Notes: generated by a model from the letters alone, not told the origin. Shown: positions 1-17,200, counted from the stretch's first letter. The stretch is 64,000 bases of DNA from Tubulanus polymorphus (GCF_964204645.1 NC_134025.1:30658001-30722000); one strand, 5' to 3'. Numbers and translations are program-made.

Positions 1-2129
<2,129 letters not shown>

Positions 2130-5100
2130 ATGAACTACGCACATTCCATAAGTATTTGCCTGCACTTCATGTTCATGGTCATTTTAATTGTATTTTCAAG
2201 TACCGATAGCGGCTCATCATCAATGTCATCATCGTCGTCGTCATCGGAATCATCCGCGGAATCAAACGTTGTCGTCGATTCTTCTTCGACGAAAAACGAA
2301 TCACCGTTGTCACCGATTATACCCGACGATTCGTCGAATAGTGAAACTAGCGATCGTTTTGAACTGCTGCAATCTGTCCTACAAAAATTACGATATAAAA
2401 TGAAATCCAAAAGGACCGCTTCCATACATAGTAATAAGAAAAATAAACGTATGAGTACAAGATACGGATGGCCGGTCGAACGCAATGGAATGACTGCGAT
2501 AGGTAAGTAGCACGTTTCTATTTTACATTTTTAATCTTCTTAAAAGCAAGAATAACAGAAGCCTCGTAATGTATTGAACATCACCAGTCGTAATGCTGCG
2601 GTAGGAAATTTGAAACGTTACGCGAGATTAGATTTGGCTTTTTTAGAGTTCTGCTTACATAAACCTATTTAAACCTGGCAGTCCATTTTGAAATGTGTCG
2701 ATTCTTGCGATTAAGTAGTTGTCCTCTAGGCTGAGTGCTATAGGGATAGCTTTGATACCCAGTCTACGAAACCAGGCCCTAAGGTTAAAAAAGGATAACT
2801 TTGATATTTAGTCTATAAACCAGACCAGGTTACCTAAAGATACCTTGATTATGAAATCAGGCTCTGAAAGATGTAAGCTCCGAGGAACTGGAATGTTAAT
2901 GTGTTAACTGCTTCACATTATCAAATTAATAAGTAGCTCACTAGGCACTGCGTGGCACTGCGTGGCACTGTGGGGCAGTGTGACACTGTGGGGCAGTTTG
3001 ACACTGTGGGGCAGTGTGGCACTGTGGGGCAGTGTGGCACTGTGGGGCACTGTGCACAGACACTGCGGATTTCTTGTCATCTTGACTTATACTTCAATCA
3101 GATGCAAAATGAAAATTTCAACATCAGCATTTTTGTCTTAGGTAACAATACGAATGAGTTCGAAAAATAGAAACATATCTTCAGCTGGTGCAGAATCAGA
3201 AGTTATTTCTAGGGGGGGTCCGAGGGACAAAACCGTCTTTAACACAATAAGGAAATGAAACGCTTCCAAACGATTAAAGATCTTTCAACAAGAAAATTCT
3301 TATCTAAAGAGGAATCAGTTTCTATACAATTCCAAACAGATGAAACTATCGCTGGGTATTACACCACATTGATAAATGGTTGTGAAATAGTATTCACAGT
3401 GATGGGTATTAGTGTTAATCCACAAGTATCTAACAGAGTTAAACGGTATTAATCTGCAGTGTAAATTAACTTCATCTTACATCATCAGAACCAGTCTCAA
3501 CATTATCTATAATTCTACATGTATGTGGGGTCCACGTATCTGCATCAAATTCTACATAAATCAGCTCGGACTGCGTTTGAGAATTCTGAAGTCAACTCTA
3601 GCTCGATGCTTGTTCAGAAATAACCGAAATGTTGCGCGGCATCGAGAAACTCTTCAGTTTTTGAATGTTTATTCCGCAGGATTTCGCGTCAATCAAAGTA
3701 AAATCATTATTCACAAACTGTCAAATACCATACAGTTTATGACAAAAGGAAACTACATCTTAGAAACATCTTAGGGCTTTTATATTCTTACATCAGGTGT
3801 GTGTGTGTGTGTGTGTACTTAAAGCTGGTTCAGTTCATCAAACAACTGTTCAAAACAATCAAAGTTCAATAATACCGTGTTCAGCCTCTCCCCAATTCCA
3901 CCGGTTTGGAATGTACTAATGTTACCACACACACAATACAAACGTTAAATAAACATTTACTATTTCATCTAAACAACAGTTTTTCTCCCTATAATTCTCT
4001 CTTTTATAAATATGTGACTTCACGTCTCGCCTTAATTACCCGTCGGCATCAACTCACTCTACTTTTTACCCAATTAACTTGTATGTCACCCCCCTTGTTT
4101 TAATTTAATTACCAGTGCTTCCTCACTACCTAAAAATGGTGACAAAATATTGTATCTTATACATTTTTGATAATAAGTTTCATGTTTATCTTAAATTTGT
4201 AGATACAGTAGAACTCTGTTCATTTGGATGACAGCGGGACCTCGCCCAGATTTTAAGTAAAATCCGAATCATGAATAAAAGTTTATATATGATTCCAGGT
4301 TAAATGGGCCAAATATTTCATTTGAATTAAATGAAAATCCGAATGAAGGGAGTTCTACTGTCATTGGCTGAAACTCAAGTATCGAAAATCTCTCCTTACA
4401 ACAAACTGTTTATCATTTTAATGTGTTTTAGAATTGAAGCCACAGATACAAACATGAAATACGATAGACATTCTGTACCTCATCGTCGTACGCGGAAACC
4501 TTTTACAGTTTTACTCAAAAACAATTACGTTTGCAATGCCTGATTGTAATACAGAGTGAATGTGACTGATCTAATTTCCCCGAGGAATTCACGCAGTAAT
4601 CACTACAAACTATCATTGCTTATTCTCAATTTCCAGTCACATTAACGTAAGACAAAATGTACATGTTTTATTCAACCCTTAGAAAAAAAAAGAAGAAATC
4701 TTCAACTTCTTGACATAATATTAGGCGAGACCAGACGTTTCAAAAGGCACCTAAAACAAAATTTCTTCTCTTCACAGCTGCTATCAGTAACAAACTGAGT
4801 TTTCTTACAGGAATATTTAATAGAAATACCTTAAAATTAATCAGTTATCAATGATTCACATTTCTGTAAGTGTGAAACAAATCATTTCAGTATTTCATCC
4901 TGAGAAATACTGAAATTCAACGGAAAAGTTGCAGAAGGTCTGTCTTTCATTCTCCTTTCCTCCGCTGTTCTAGTATTGCTCTAGATAGGATTTTAATGGC
5001 AATGCTGAATTTTATTGAATATCATAGGCGTCCCCAAGTGGGGTGCGGGGCACCCCCTTTTCGAGAGCTTACTTCTCAAGTTACTATGTAATCAATGTTC

Positions 5101-8100
5101 AAAATTTTTCTTGCCAATTTGACTAGACCATTTTGTAATCATATGACTACACAAGTGGCGCCACTTCACGGTCTGTGATTCGGTGATAAAAATCGTCTAA
5201 TGTGCGGTCGCTGACGACGGACGACGATTTTCATAAAAATCGCCGACGATTTAAATCTTTCTACTGGCGACTAAAAATCGCCTAGGGTGCGCCCGGCTTA
5301 AAGCCTCCAATTTTAAAAAAGTTTTTTGGGGGAGGCCCACCAAACACCAGACATTGTGCTTGGATGCTGGATTGATGCTAATTCGAACCGCCTATGAAAA
5401 TTCCTGGGGACGCCTATGAATATCTTTAGTGTGAATGTGAATTTCTGCTATCGGAGTGCTATCACTTCCAAACAATTTTCAAATCTTACTAACAACTGCA
5501 CAAATTATTCTGTCATTTCGTTTGAAGTGTAAGTCTCGTCATGATGACAAAACCGCAGGGAAAGTGTTCAGAAATTCCATTAGAATTAGCCGCTAGATAT
5601 TGAGTGAATGATACTGTGAACGTAAGGCGTGCTGCGTGGGTGTTATATACATACAGCTTCAATCTCAATCATATATCATTATCACTCAATCATAACTGAT
5701 ATTTCAATAAATACTACTCTCGAGTTCTTCAATAAATATCAACCCTTCTCAGGGCGGATCTGAGGGGAGGAGAACTTGTTTTGAAGAATTTGTCACATAC
5801 CCTTTTGATGTCCATATCATGTACATAAGATATAATTGGGTGTACGAGCCACAGGTTACATCACGCACAGGAATAAACATCATCTCAACCAATTCACATA
5901 ATATAGAATTTTTGAAAACAAATTCATAGTTTTGAATGCTAATATGAACTGTCCATGAATATAAGTTTTAACAGTATATTCAGTTTCATTTAATCTCTGG
6001 AAATCTATCAGTTTTATTCATACATAATACTGTAAAATGTAAATATTTTTTGTTGAATGTGCACGAAAAATTCACTTTGATGGAGTCTCACTAATCACTC
6101 CTGTATAGTTCACTGCAGTTTAGCAGCTGGAATGGAATTCGCAATGATAAAATAATGATACTCATGATTCTAAGAATAATAGTAAACTGGTTTGTAAACA
6201 TGTCTGATTTGGCAGTATATAGTTTGTTTTGATGCAGGTTTGTTACTTCATTTCTACAGTTATCACACGCAATTAGTACTACTCAACTCATAACCATTGA
6301 TTAGCTAGGGTAATCTTCAAGACAATTTTTTCATCTTTTCAGTTCATCGAACTCCACTCAGAACATTATTGAGGGTTTCTCTTTTTTCGCCTCAATCGCC
6401 TGAGCCCGACTTCAGGCTCCTTTTCCCCGATTAAAAAGGGAGCCTACAGAAAAACCTCCGAACAAAAAATTACACTTCCACTAAAATTCAAATGATGAAG
6501 TGTAGGTTGACCAGAGACCAGCGAACAATGGTCAAAGACTACAATTTCTAAAATTCTTGATGATTTCAATGTTTTATTCTATGAACTCTTACAACTGCCA
6601 CTCTGCACTTGGTATCATTGATGTAATTCTCTTCTCATCAAAAGACATCAAGTCATTTCTAAGAATAGCTCACAATTTCATATAATGCATAATTCATTAT
6701 GAAACATGAAGCAGATTTGAATGATGAGGCCGAGACTGCTGTTAACGTGTTTTAAGTTGACCAAGTGCATTCTTACCGATTCACGAGACAACTGAACCAA
6801 TAAACCTATCATTTTATACATCCTACTAATTGCAATTACATAAACCTCTTAAGCTCAAAAATGCTCTTATGAGTTTAGACTGGTTTTAAGTTGTAAGATT
6901 GGCTATAGAACCAAAATGAGCTGAGACTGGTCTTAAGTTGTTAGATTGGCTATAGAACCAAAATGAGCTTAGACTGGTCTTAAGTTGTAAGATTGGCTAT
7001 AGAACCAAAACGAGCTTAGACTGGTCTTAAGTTGTAAGATTGGCCATAGGACCAAAGTGAGCTAAGACGGGTCTTAAGTTGTAAGATTGGCTATAGAACC
7101 AAAATGAGCTGAGACTGGTCTTAAATTGTAAGATTGGCTATAGAACCAAAATGAGCTTAGACTGGTCTTAAGTTGTAAGATTGGCTATAGAACCAAAATG
7201 AGCTGAGACTGATCTTAAATTGTAAGATTGGCTAATGAACAAAAATGAGCTGAGACTAGTTGTAAAATTGGCTATAGAACTAAGATAAGCTTAGATCGGC
7301 CTGATAGTATATAGTCTCAAATCTAAGACCAGAATCTGTAACAGACCTTGAGATGTTTAGTGACAAGTGACACTATATAATTCCACTCACTGGCACTAAT
7401 TTCAAATCACTGTAATTCAGTATTAAGTGTAAGTGCTGATTACATAGCAGTGATCAGTGTAAATAACCGACGAGCGAACGAACGGAACAGGGTGTAAATT
7501 CTTAATCACTACCCATGTATTACGACGTCACAGACGACAACACTATGCACAAAACTGTACAGAAACAAGATCAAGTTTCAGCCAATGTTGTCAACGTACA
7601 TGAAAAAAATTGATTGCCATTGCTGGCTGCCGTGTAGAGAGAGGAGACAGCGATATATCCGTCTATTTTTAACGAGATTTGTGTAAAACAAGTTTACAGT
7701 CTTTCAGTGACAATATCCCAAACATAAGTAAAATCAGCAAATCTGAACGTTTCAAATACAAGATTTGTGTCGAATGAATAAAACTTTCCATTCAGGTATA
7801 GGTTATAACTAAATATCTCAAAATTCAAAGGAAAAACGATTGATTTCAACATAGGACAAAAATAACGAGATCTCATAGGATGTAAAACATCTCTGATATC
7901 TGGCGACATTGATCAATATATAATCAGTAGATGAGTTTGGAGAGAGATGCGACTGAGTATCTAATTATATCGTTAGGAGCTAGAATAACGGGTTACATGT
8001 GATAATGACACATTAAAATCCACCCGTCTCTATCTCCTCATTCTCTCACCCTAGTCCCTCTATCTCTCCTCTCTCTATCTCTCTCTCACCCTAGTCCCTC

Positions 8101-8180
8101 CATCTCTCTATCTCCTAGTTCTCTCACCCTAGTCCCTCTATCTCTCCTCTCTCTCTCTCCTCATTCTCTCACCCTAGTCC

Positions 8181-8214
<34 letters not shown>

Positions 8215-11200
8215 CTCATTCTCTCACCCTAGTCCCTCTCTCTCTCCTCTCTCTCTCTCTCTCTCCTCATTCTCTCACCCTAGTCCCTCTCTCTCTCCTC
8301 TCTCTATCTCCTCATTCTCTCACCCTAGTCCCTCGCTCTCGTCTTCTTTCCCTCACCCTCCCTCTCTCATTCTCTGATGTCACCAGGTTTTGATTGCATC
8401 AGGGAAAATAGCTACAAGTGATGATGTAAAAAATGTATCAATTATTTCTCGACAGGCTCTGATGTCATTTCATAGTACACGCACACACAAGTGTGTAAGG
8501 ACTGGTGTAGGTAGGGCGTAATGCTGACTGGTGTCTGTAGGGGGTAATGCTGACTGGTGTCTGTAGGGGGTAATACTGACTGGTGTCTGTAGGGGGTAAT
8601 ACTGACTGGTGTCTGTAGGGCGTAATACTGACTGGTGTCTGTAGGGGGTAATACTGGCTGGTGTCTGTAGGGGGTAATACTGACTGGTGTCTGTAGGGCG
8701 TAATACTGACTGGTGTCTGTAGGGGGTAATACTGGCTGGTGTCTGTAGGGGGTAATACTGGCTGGTGTCTGTAGGGGGTAATACTGACTGGTGTCTGTAG
8801 GGGGTAATACTGACTGGTGTCTGTAGGGGGTAATACTGACTGGTGTCTGTAGGGGGTAATACTGACTGGTGTCTGTAGGGGGTAATACTGACTGGTGTCT
8901 GTAGGGGGTAATGCTGGCTGGTGTCTGTAGAGGGTAATGCTGGCTGGTGTCTGTAGGGGGTAATGCTGGCTGGTGTCTGTAGGGGGTAATACTGACTGGT
9001 GTCTGTAGGGGGTAATACTGACTGGTGTCTGTAGGGCGTAATACTGACTGGTGTCTGTAGGGGGTAATACTGACTGGTGTCTGTAGGGGGTAATACTGAC
9101 TGGTGTCTGTAGGGGGTAATACTGACTGGTGTCTGTAGGGGGTAATACTGACTGGTGTCTGTAGGGGGTAATGCTGGCTGGTGTCTGTAGGGGGTAATGC
9201 TGGCTGGTGTCTGTAGGGGGTAATGCTGGCTGGTGTCTGTAGGGGGTAATGCTGACTGGTGTCTGTAGGGGGTAATGCTGACTGGTGTCTGTAGGGGGTA
9301 ATGCTGACTGGTGTCTGTAGGGGGTAATACTGACTGGTGTCTGTAGGGGGTAATACTGACTGGTGTCTGAAGGGGGTAATACTGACTGGTGTCTGTAGGG
9401 CGTAATACTGACTGGTGTCTGTAGGGCGTAATACTGACTGGTGTCTGTAGGGCGTAATACTGACTGGTGTCTGTAGGGGGTAATACTGACTGGTGTCTGT
9501 AGGGGGTAATACTGACTGGTGTCTGTAGGGGGTAATACTGACTGGTGTCTGTAGGGGGTAATGCTGGCTGGTGTCTGTAGAGGGTAATGCTGGCTGGTGT
9601 CTGTAGGGGGTAATGCTGACTGGTGTCTGTAGGGGGTAATGCTGGCTGGTGTCTGTAGAGGGTAATGCTGACTGGTGTCTGTAGGGGGTAATGCTGACTG
9701 GTGTCTGTAGGGGGTAATGCTGACTGGTGTCTGTAGGGGGTAATACTGACTGGTGTCTGTAGGGGGTAATACTGACTGGTGTCTGTAGGGGGTAATACTG
9801 ACTGGTGTCTGTAGGGGGTAATACTGACTGGTGTCTGTAGGGGGTAATACTGACTGGTGTCTGTAGGGGGTAATACTGACTGGTGTCTGTAGGGGGTAAT
9901 ACTGACTGGTGTCTGTAGGGGGTAATACTGACTGGTGTCTGTAGGGCGTAATACTGACTGGTGTCTGTAGGGGGTAATACTGACTGGTGTCTGTAGGGGG
10001 TAATACTGACTGGTGTCTGTAGGGGGTAATACTGACTGGTGTCTGTAGGGGGTAATACTGACTGGTGTCTGTAGAGGGTAATACTGACTGGTGTCTGTAG
10101 GGGGTAATACTGACTGGTGTCTGTAGGGGGTAATACTGACTGGTATCTGTAGGGGGTAATACTGACTGGTGTCTGTAGGGGGTAATACTGACTGGTGTCT
10201 GTAGGGGGTAATACTGACTGGTGTCTGTAGGGGGTAATGCTGACTATAATTCAATAGAAGAGCGTCAGTACAAAATGCAACAAGCATTTCCCATGGATCA
10301 GTTGTACGATACCGATTCTGAGCACATAGCTGATTAATCCAACAAATCTGAACCAATGGGCCTTGATAGGTAAACGCGCTGTAAAGAGATCTTCCAAGAC
10401 TCCTCTATTCAAAGCACTATCAGATAGTTATCACTGGGGAAAGAGGACTCAGATCATATCATGTATCGAATCACTATTGATATTACTGTCATAACAAAAC
10501 CAACAACAAGAAATCAATGCAGTTTTCATTTATTTCCTCCGCGAGTAGTTCGGTAATAAATCTAAATTTGTCTTACATCCCTGTTCTACCAATTCTCAAG
10601 ACCTTGTAGGAAAAATTACGAAAAGTTTACCTCGTAATCATAAAACCTTTAACAAATCCGTAATAAGATATCAACATTTTCATTCAGATCTAAGTATAAT
10701 TCTGGGCCCGGTTTTATTAACTGGTATTATCTTTAACCCGGGGGTTAACTTAATTGAAAATGAATTGAGTTAGCCCTTGGGTTAAAGTAAATACCAGTCC
10801 ATAAAACCAGACCCTGAAATAATGTCGATTAATTTTGTCGATCTGCCTACGTTAAGAGTACTGAAGGCGCAATGACCAATCCCTTTTACAGGTATCAGAA
10901 ACACTGGTGTTTTTATATCTCTCAAGATGAGAGAGGCATAAAACTTTACTTACGGGTCACTGGTTGACAGGATCAACAAAATAAGGCAGAGTGGGTGTCG
11001 AATAGATTGGGTTTGTGTAATTGCTCCGTCGGTTGGACATTCATGAGACAAGCTGTCTGTAATTCGAGATCGCATCTACCAGAACTTTCACAAAAAGTCA
11101 AGGCACGTCATTTTTTCCAGCCCCGCGCGAGTGATTTAAAATCTCCTGTATCTAATACATTTTCTCAGGGGATTTTGATGCTCATAATACCGGTATACAA

Positions 11201-14200
11201 AACTGCGTTATCCACTTCTTTTTGTTAAAACTCACGAAGAAGATTCCAATACAAACATAAACCATAAACACATAGATCTCATATCAACTTCATAGCATCG
11301 AAATACAAGTGTGGTTTATATCAATAACGCTACGTTTAGAAATAAATTGATGACATTTTAAGGATGATTTTAATCAAGTATCACTCACTCCATATCAGAC
11401 ATTCAGAACTTCAGAACTACCACGGTAATGATAGGTTAATAAGAATATTACAATGAATATATATCATCATATTCTATCTGTTCCCAAGGACCCTATAGAA
11501 AAAATCACTAAATATTTACCTCTGTCACTTGCGGTAATTCTCTCTTCTGCCTTCAGTCTGCTGAAAATAAAGATTATGAATTTAAGGAGTTTTTTTTTTT
11601 TTTACTATTTACCCAAAATGTTCAATTCATAACTCCCTCTTCCTGTTCAGGGTTCATATCAATCTCCCCTCTTCCTGTTCAGGGTTCATATCAATCTCCC
11701 CTCTTCCTGTTCAGGGTTCATATCAATCTCCCCTCCTGTTCAGGGTTCATATCAATCTCCCCTCTACCTGTTCAGGGTTCATATCAATCTGCCGTCTACC
11801 TGTTCAGGGTTCATATCAATCTCCCCTCCTGTTCAGGGTTCATATCAATCTCCCCTCCTGTTCAGGGTTCATATCAATCTCCCCTCTTCCTGTTCAGGGT
11901 TCATATCAATCTGCCCTCTACCTGTTCAGGGTTCATATCAATCTCCCCTCTACCTGATCAGAGTTCATATCAATCTCCCCTCTACCTGTTCAGGGTTCAT
12001 ATCAATCTCCCCTCTACCTGTTCAGGGTTCATATCAATCTCCCCTCTTCCTGTTCAGGGTTCATATCAATCTCCCCTCTACCTGATCAGAGTTCATATCA
12101 ATCTCCCCTCTACCTGTTCAGGGTTCATATCAATCTCCCCTCTTCCTGTTCAGGGTTCATATCAATCTCCCCTCTACCTGTTCAGGGTTCATATCAATCT
12201 CCCCTCTTCCTGTTCAGGGTTCATATCAATCTCCCCTCTACCTGTTCAGGGTTCATATCAATCTCCCCTCTACCTGTTCAGTAGAGGATGCATGTCTCCA
12301 CCCTCAGATGTTGGGTTTGGTATTTCCAACTTTCTGTTGTTTACATGTCGTCCTCTCAGTAAGAGACGCTTTGACGCGGCTGTGCTGATAACTTGTGACA
12401 CTTCATTAGTCAGTAACATTGTAGATACTGTTAGAGGTCAAACAACTGTAGGATGAACAACTGTCATCTAACAGATCTCTTAATTATTGAACAATACCTC
12501 ACAGTAGATATCACACCATTCCAAATTATACCATCTCCATACATCATCAACTAGGAGGTCGCCCACCTCTATTGTCACTTAGACCAATAGGCCTATATTT
12601 GCCTTGATGAAACTGATAATTGAAGATGGTAGACTAACTTGACCAGTAGTAAGATAGTTAACTAACTTGACCAGTAGTAAGATGGTTAAGTGACTTGACC
12701 AGTAGTTAAGTGGTAAACTGACTAGACCAGTAGTTAGGTGGTAAACTGACTTGACCAGTAGTAAGATGGTAAACTGACTTGACTGGTAGTAAGATGGTTA
12801 ACTGACTTGACCAGTAGTAAGATGGTTAACTGACTTGACCAGTAGTAAAGCGGTAAACTGACTTGACCAGTGGTAAGATGGTAAACTGACTCGACCAATA
12901 ATAAGACTGAATTCTACGAATATCTAACAATTTCCGTGTAAAGGTGAATATCATAGTATTGGAGAGGCATTGGTGATAAGTGGATTTACAGAGAAAAACA
13001 ATTATCTCTTCATTTCATACAGAACGGCTCATAACAGCTACAGACGTTACTGTACGTGACTGCGTGCGTTTAATGAACTAAATTAATTTTCAGGAATTTA
13101 CACAAAACTCTGATTAAATCTACAGGACAGATTTCAGGATTCGGCTTCACAAAGCGTAATTAACCTGTAATTATATATAATCAAATAACTAATCATCATT
13201 TAATTAATGTGATTTTGATCGAGGTCTAATTGTGATTTTAAAGTTCTCGAGGCTTAGTGAACTGGCCCGGGATCATTGAAATGAAGTATAGATGCCATAT
13301 ACCACACCTTTTACTGAACTGGTTTAATCAGCACGAGTTCCGGCTATGACGCAGTAGTTAAAGATTTTATTACCAATTAAGAAGTATTTGAAAGCAAAGT
13401 AAACGAAGAGAAGAGAGGCCACTAAATACAGCAGCAGCAGCGGCAGCGGCAGCGGCAGTGGCAGCAGCAGTGGCAGCAGCAGCGGCAGTAGAGCTCAGAG
13501 CTCTCATGCTCCGTTACAAATCAACAAATCAATGAATGAAATAAAACTACTTTCAACAACATCAAACCGCAATAAAACACCACAAATACATCGAGGAACC
13601 AGCCACCCACGCCTGCTTGCCTGCCTGCCCCGCACTAACAGTCATAAAAAATACATCGATGTCTCTCGCTACCTAGATTCATCATCATCATACGCATTAA
13701 TCTGATATTCGAGAATAAACAGTGATTAACTAAACATATAAACATCATGGTGTCACGTATTCATTGGATCATTTCATAATTCCCTAGAACCACAAGAAAC
13801 GTGTCTTCGGTTTTCCCCTCAGATCAATCTTCTATCAGTCAATTTTTATACAAACTTTTATTTACAAATCGAAAATTTTTGGCGAACATGTTTCCTCTCA
13901 AATCAGTTTTGACTTTGTATTAGTCGAGTCATGTAGACCACCAGGGGCCAAAGTCGGTTTTCGTATCTAGTCGACTAGTGGTCGCAACTAACAACCGAAT
14001 GTGCTTGATTTTCTAACTATTTCTGGAATATAGTTCCGACTAACGGACATTCGGTTTCGTTAAGTTCAACTATAGTCGACTAACTCAGATAACCGAAGGT
14101 GGCCAGGGCTGCCAACTCCTGTAATGTGCTATCGATATCAATTTGAACTTTTTTTCAGGAAAATTTTATTCAGTAAATGAAAGAAGTGTTCGAATTAATC

Positions 14201-17200
14201 AGTAATCAACATAAAGACATTCAGAAACGCCTTTCACATTCAGTACGCATCAAACGCATGTAATCAGTATTTCTTAACATAAATAGAGTCACAAAACACT
14301 GAAAATCAGGAACAGTTAGCAGCTCTGGGCCCGGTGCACACGTCCCCTATGAGTCATGGATTAGAAAATCCTAAATCAGATTCAATTGAAATTATGTTGA
14401 CGTTTATTCATAAGGTAAAAAACAAAGTGTTCTGAAAATCAATAATGATGCTGATGTTAGACTTGGATTCACCTGTTACAATCAAGCGAACAACCATTAA
14501 TCATCAATGTGAATTCAGACCTTTATCACGATCACTGAGGCAATGATGGCTTTGCATGTGTAATTGCCATAAAATCAGTTGTGGGTGGAAAGATAGATAG
14601 ATAAAGAGTTGTAAGCGGATAATTAGACATTTGCCTGTTATAAGTAGATCATAGACTGAGTTCAGTTCATGTTAACCTTTTAACAGCTCCTCCAGCGGCT
14701 CCTGGATAGATGACTCTATCTAGTGTGCTCCTGGATAGATGACTCTATCTAGTGGGCTCCTGGATAGATGACTCTATCTAGTGAGCTCCTGGAGAGATGA
14801 CTCTATCTAGTGGGCTCCTGGAGAGATGATTCTATCTAGTGAGCTCCTGGATAGATAACTCTATCTAGTGTGCTCCTGGAGAGATGACTCTATCTTGTGG
14901 GCTCCTGGATAGATGACTCTATCTAGTGGACTCCTGAATAGATGACTCTATCTAGTGTGCTCCTGGATAGATAACTCTATCTAGTGTGCTCCTGGATAGA
15001 TGACTCTATCTAGTGGGCTCCTGGAGAGATGACTCTATCTAGTGGGCTCCTGGAGAGATGTCTCTATCTAGTGAGCTCCTGGAGAGATGACTCTATCTAG
15101 TGGGCTCCTGGAGAGATGACTCTATCTAGTGAGCTCCTGGAGAGATGACTCTATCTAGTGAGCTCCTGGAGAGATGACTCTATCTAGTGAGCTCCTGGAG
15201 AGATGATTCTATCTAGTGTGCTCCTGGAGAGATGACTCTATCTAGTGTGCTCCTGGAGAGATGACTCTATCTAGTGGGCTCCTGGATAGATGACTCTATC
15301 TAGTGGGCTCCTGGAGAGATGGCTCCATTGGGTGGGGTCATGGATGGATGAACTGATTTTAATATTTAAGTCCAACAAATTGAATTTGAATCAACAACTT
15401 GAACCAACAAATTGACTGCACCAATAGCTGTAAACATCACTTTTTTATCAAGCATTTTCCACTCAATCTATTAATCAGTAAAACCTGAAGGTCAGGGGCA
15501 TATAGGCCTATAAGCTGTATTCTTCCAGAATATAGTCTCTGAGAAAATGTGACTTACATATTTTCTGAAAGTACCTAATTAGACAAGTCCAGAATACTTT
15601 GGATACAAGGAAAAAGAGTCATTTTAAAAAGGCCTCTAGAATGAGCTTCAAAGCTGCCAGCTGCAGTGCCTGATTGAGCTAAATGATGCAAGAATGCAGA
15701 TTTTACTGGGACAAATCCAAAGAGATACATCAGGTGGTGAAGACTCAGGGAGGAAGAATATTGTCGGTTGTTTACTGAAAATCTGTCTTCTGCAATTGAA
15801 TGGAAGTTTAGTTTGAATAGTTTGACAGATCGTATGATTTCTTGTCTACCACACGTATCGGGTTTTAAGAAGGGGCGTGCATGCAGGGCACAAGCGTATG
15901 TCATCTACTTATGTAAATGAAAAGCTCGTTGGACGAGACCGGTGTGATCAAAAATCTCCGGTAATGACTATATTTTTAAATGACGCAATGTTTCTTAGTC
16001 TGGTCTGAGATATGATTACTGAAATAGTAAATCAATCATTTAATTTCGACTAGCTCACCTCTAAACTGTTTGGATTCAAACAAGAGGCCAGAAAATCAAA
16101 TAATTCTACTTTCGTTTTCTAAATCAGCGCGTGGTACAGCATGCTCTGCGACCTTGAATACTACTACCGCGCTCCCAATACTCGCTACCCTTTGAATAAT
16201 GAAGTCGGAGGAACTACTCACGTCCCTGTGTAAGAATGGATAGCGGAGCATTCCGCAATATGGCTTTTTTAGACAAGTTACACCGAACGTCAATAGGAAA
16301 TAGATTAAAAATATGAATTTGAAATGAATTCCATTTAAAAAAACGATTACATGAAATACGATACAAATACATGGAAAAACGAGGAGGTTTCGGAAGGATT
16401 TGGTGAAAGATTTTGCCGGAATTCTCGAATTTTGAGTACCAGTGAACTCTTGCCATTATTTGATTTAGATGTATTGTGAAGTAATCACTTATCTGTTTTT
16501 GCTCTGTAATTGTAGAGTGCCCTGATTCACAGTCTGGTCTAACACAACTCTTCCCGTGTCCATCCCGAGATTCTAAAGGCCGATACGTATGCATAGATGA
16601 CCATGATTTATGTGACCTTATTGAGAACTGTCCACGAGGAGAAGACGAAGATAAAACAGTTTGCATGTTTCATAAAATGGTAAGAAAGAACATTTCATTT
16701 TAGTAAGCGATTTAGTCGTTGCGTCTATCTACAGATTACGAGTGAGATTATAGTTGAATCAGGGCCCGCAGTTGCACAATCGGGCTTAGATTTAAGACCA
16801 GTCAAAAATCAATTTGATTCTGTGACCTAACAACTTGATACTACTTTAGTAGTTTGCAGTTCTGCGACTAACCTTACAACTTACTTGTAGATAGTTGAGT
16901 CTATTTTTCTTACATTTCATATGGAATCCTTCCCCTGCCCTCTTCATTCAAATCTATTTTAAATCAGTCATAAACTCTTAAGATGGGGGTAGAACTATTC
17001 TACCCGATGTAAACCAATAACAGCTCTTCTAACTTATGTTTAGGTCCTGTTTAGTTATATAACCAGAAAACTAAAGTTGTCTGAAACCTTTTGTGATTTT
17101 GTAGACACGGCTTTGCAACTTGACTACGATAGATAATTTCATTGAATGATAACTGATTTCTATTCATTTCTATTTTTCAGACATTAAACTTTTTCAAGGC

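Larger units (their letters stand above)
2503..16515 (+). other. 14-kb first intron of the LDLa-protein gene
   Basis: Donor GTAAGT at 2503, acceptor TGTAG ending at 16515. I see no exon of a recognised family in it. It is filled with tandem arrays (periods 18, 47, CT-rich, 26, 32, 28 and 29 bp, plus a CAG/CGG run) and small inverted-repeat elements at 4206-4360, 5022-5419, 10702-10815 and 14108-14323. The stretches 3060-4200, 4361-5020, 5420-6860, 7300-8020, 10250-10700, 10820-11635, 12910-13425, 13495-14105 and 15345-16515 look like plain AT-rich intron. Confidence 0.65.

Noticed and set aside
8470-10356. 628-codon minus-strand reading frame with 26-residue repeats (TDTSQYYPLQ, TPVSITPYRH)
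   Set aside because: It is the three-frame reading of a 26-bp minisatellite inside an intron; variation between units is not biased to silent positions and there is no domain.
11640-12284. Tandem repeats considered as a CRISPR array
   Set aside because: Units are contiguous with no unique spacers, and the genome is that of an animal.
15575-15904. 109-codon minus-strand frame before the LDLa exon
   Set aside because: No domain, no splice partners, and no similarity I recognise.
16096-16666. Minus-strand frames of 65 and 150 codons
   Set aside because: Antisense shadow of the plus-strand LDLa exon, which has proper splice sites and a cysteine-rich domain.
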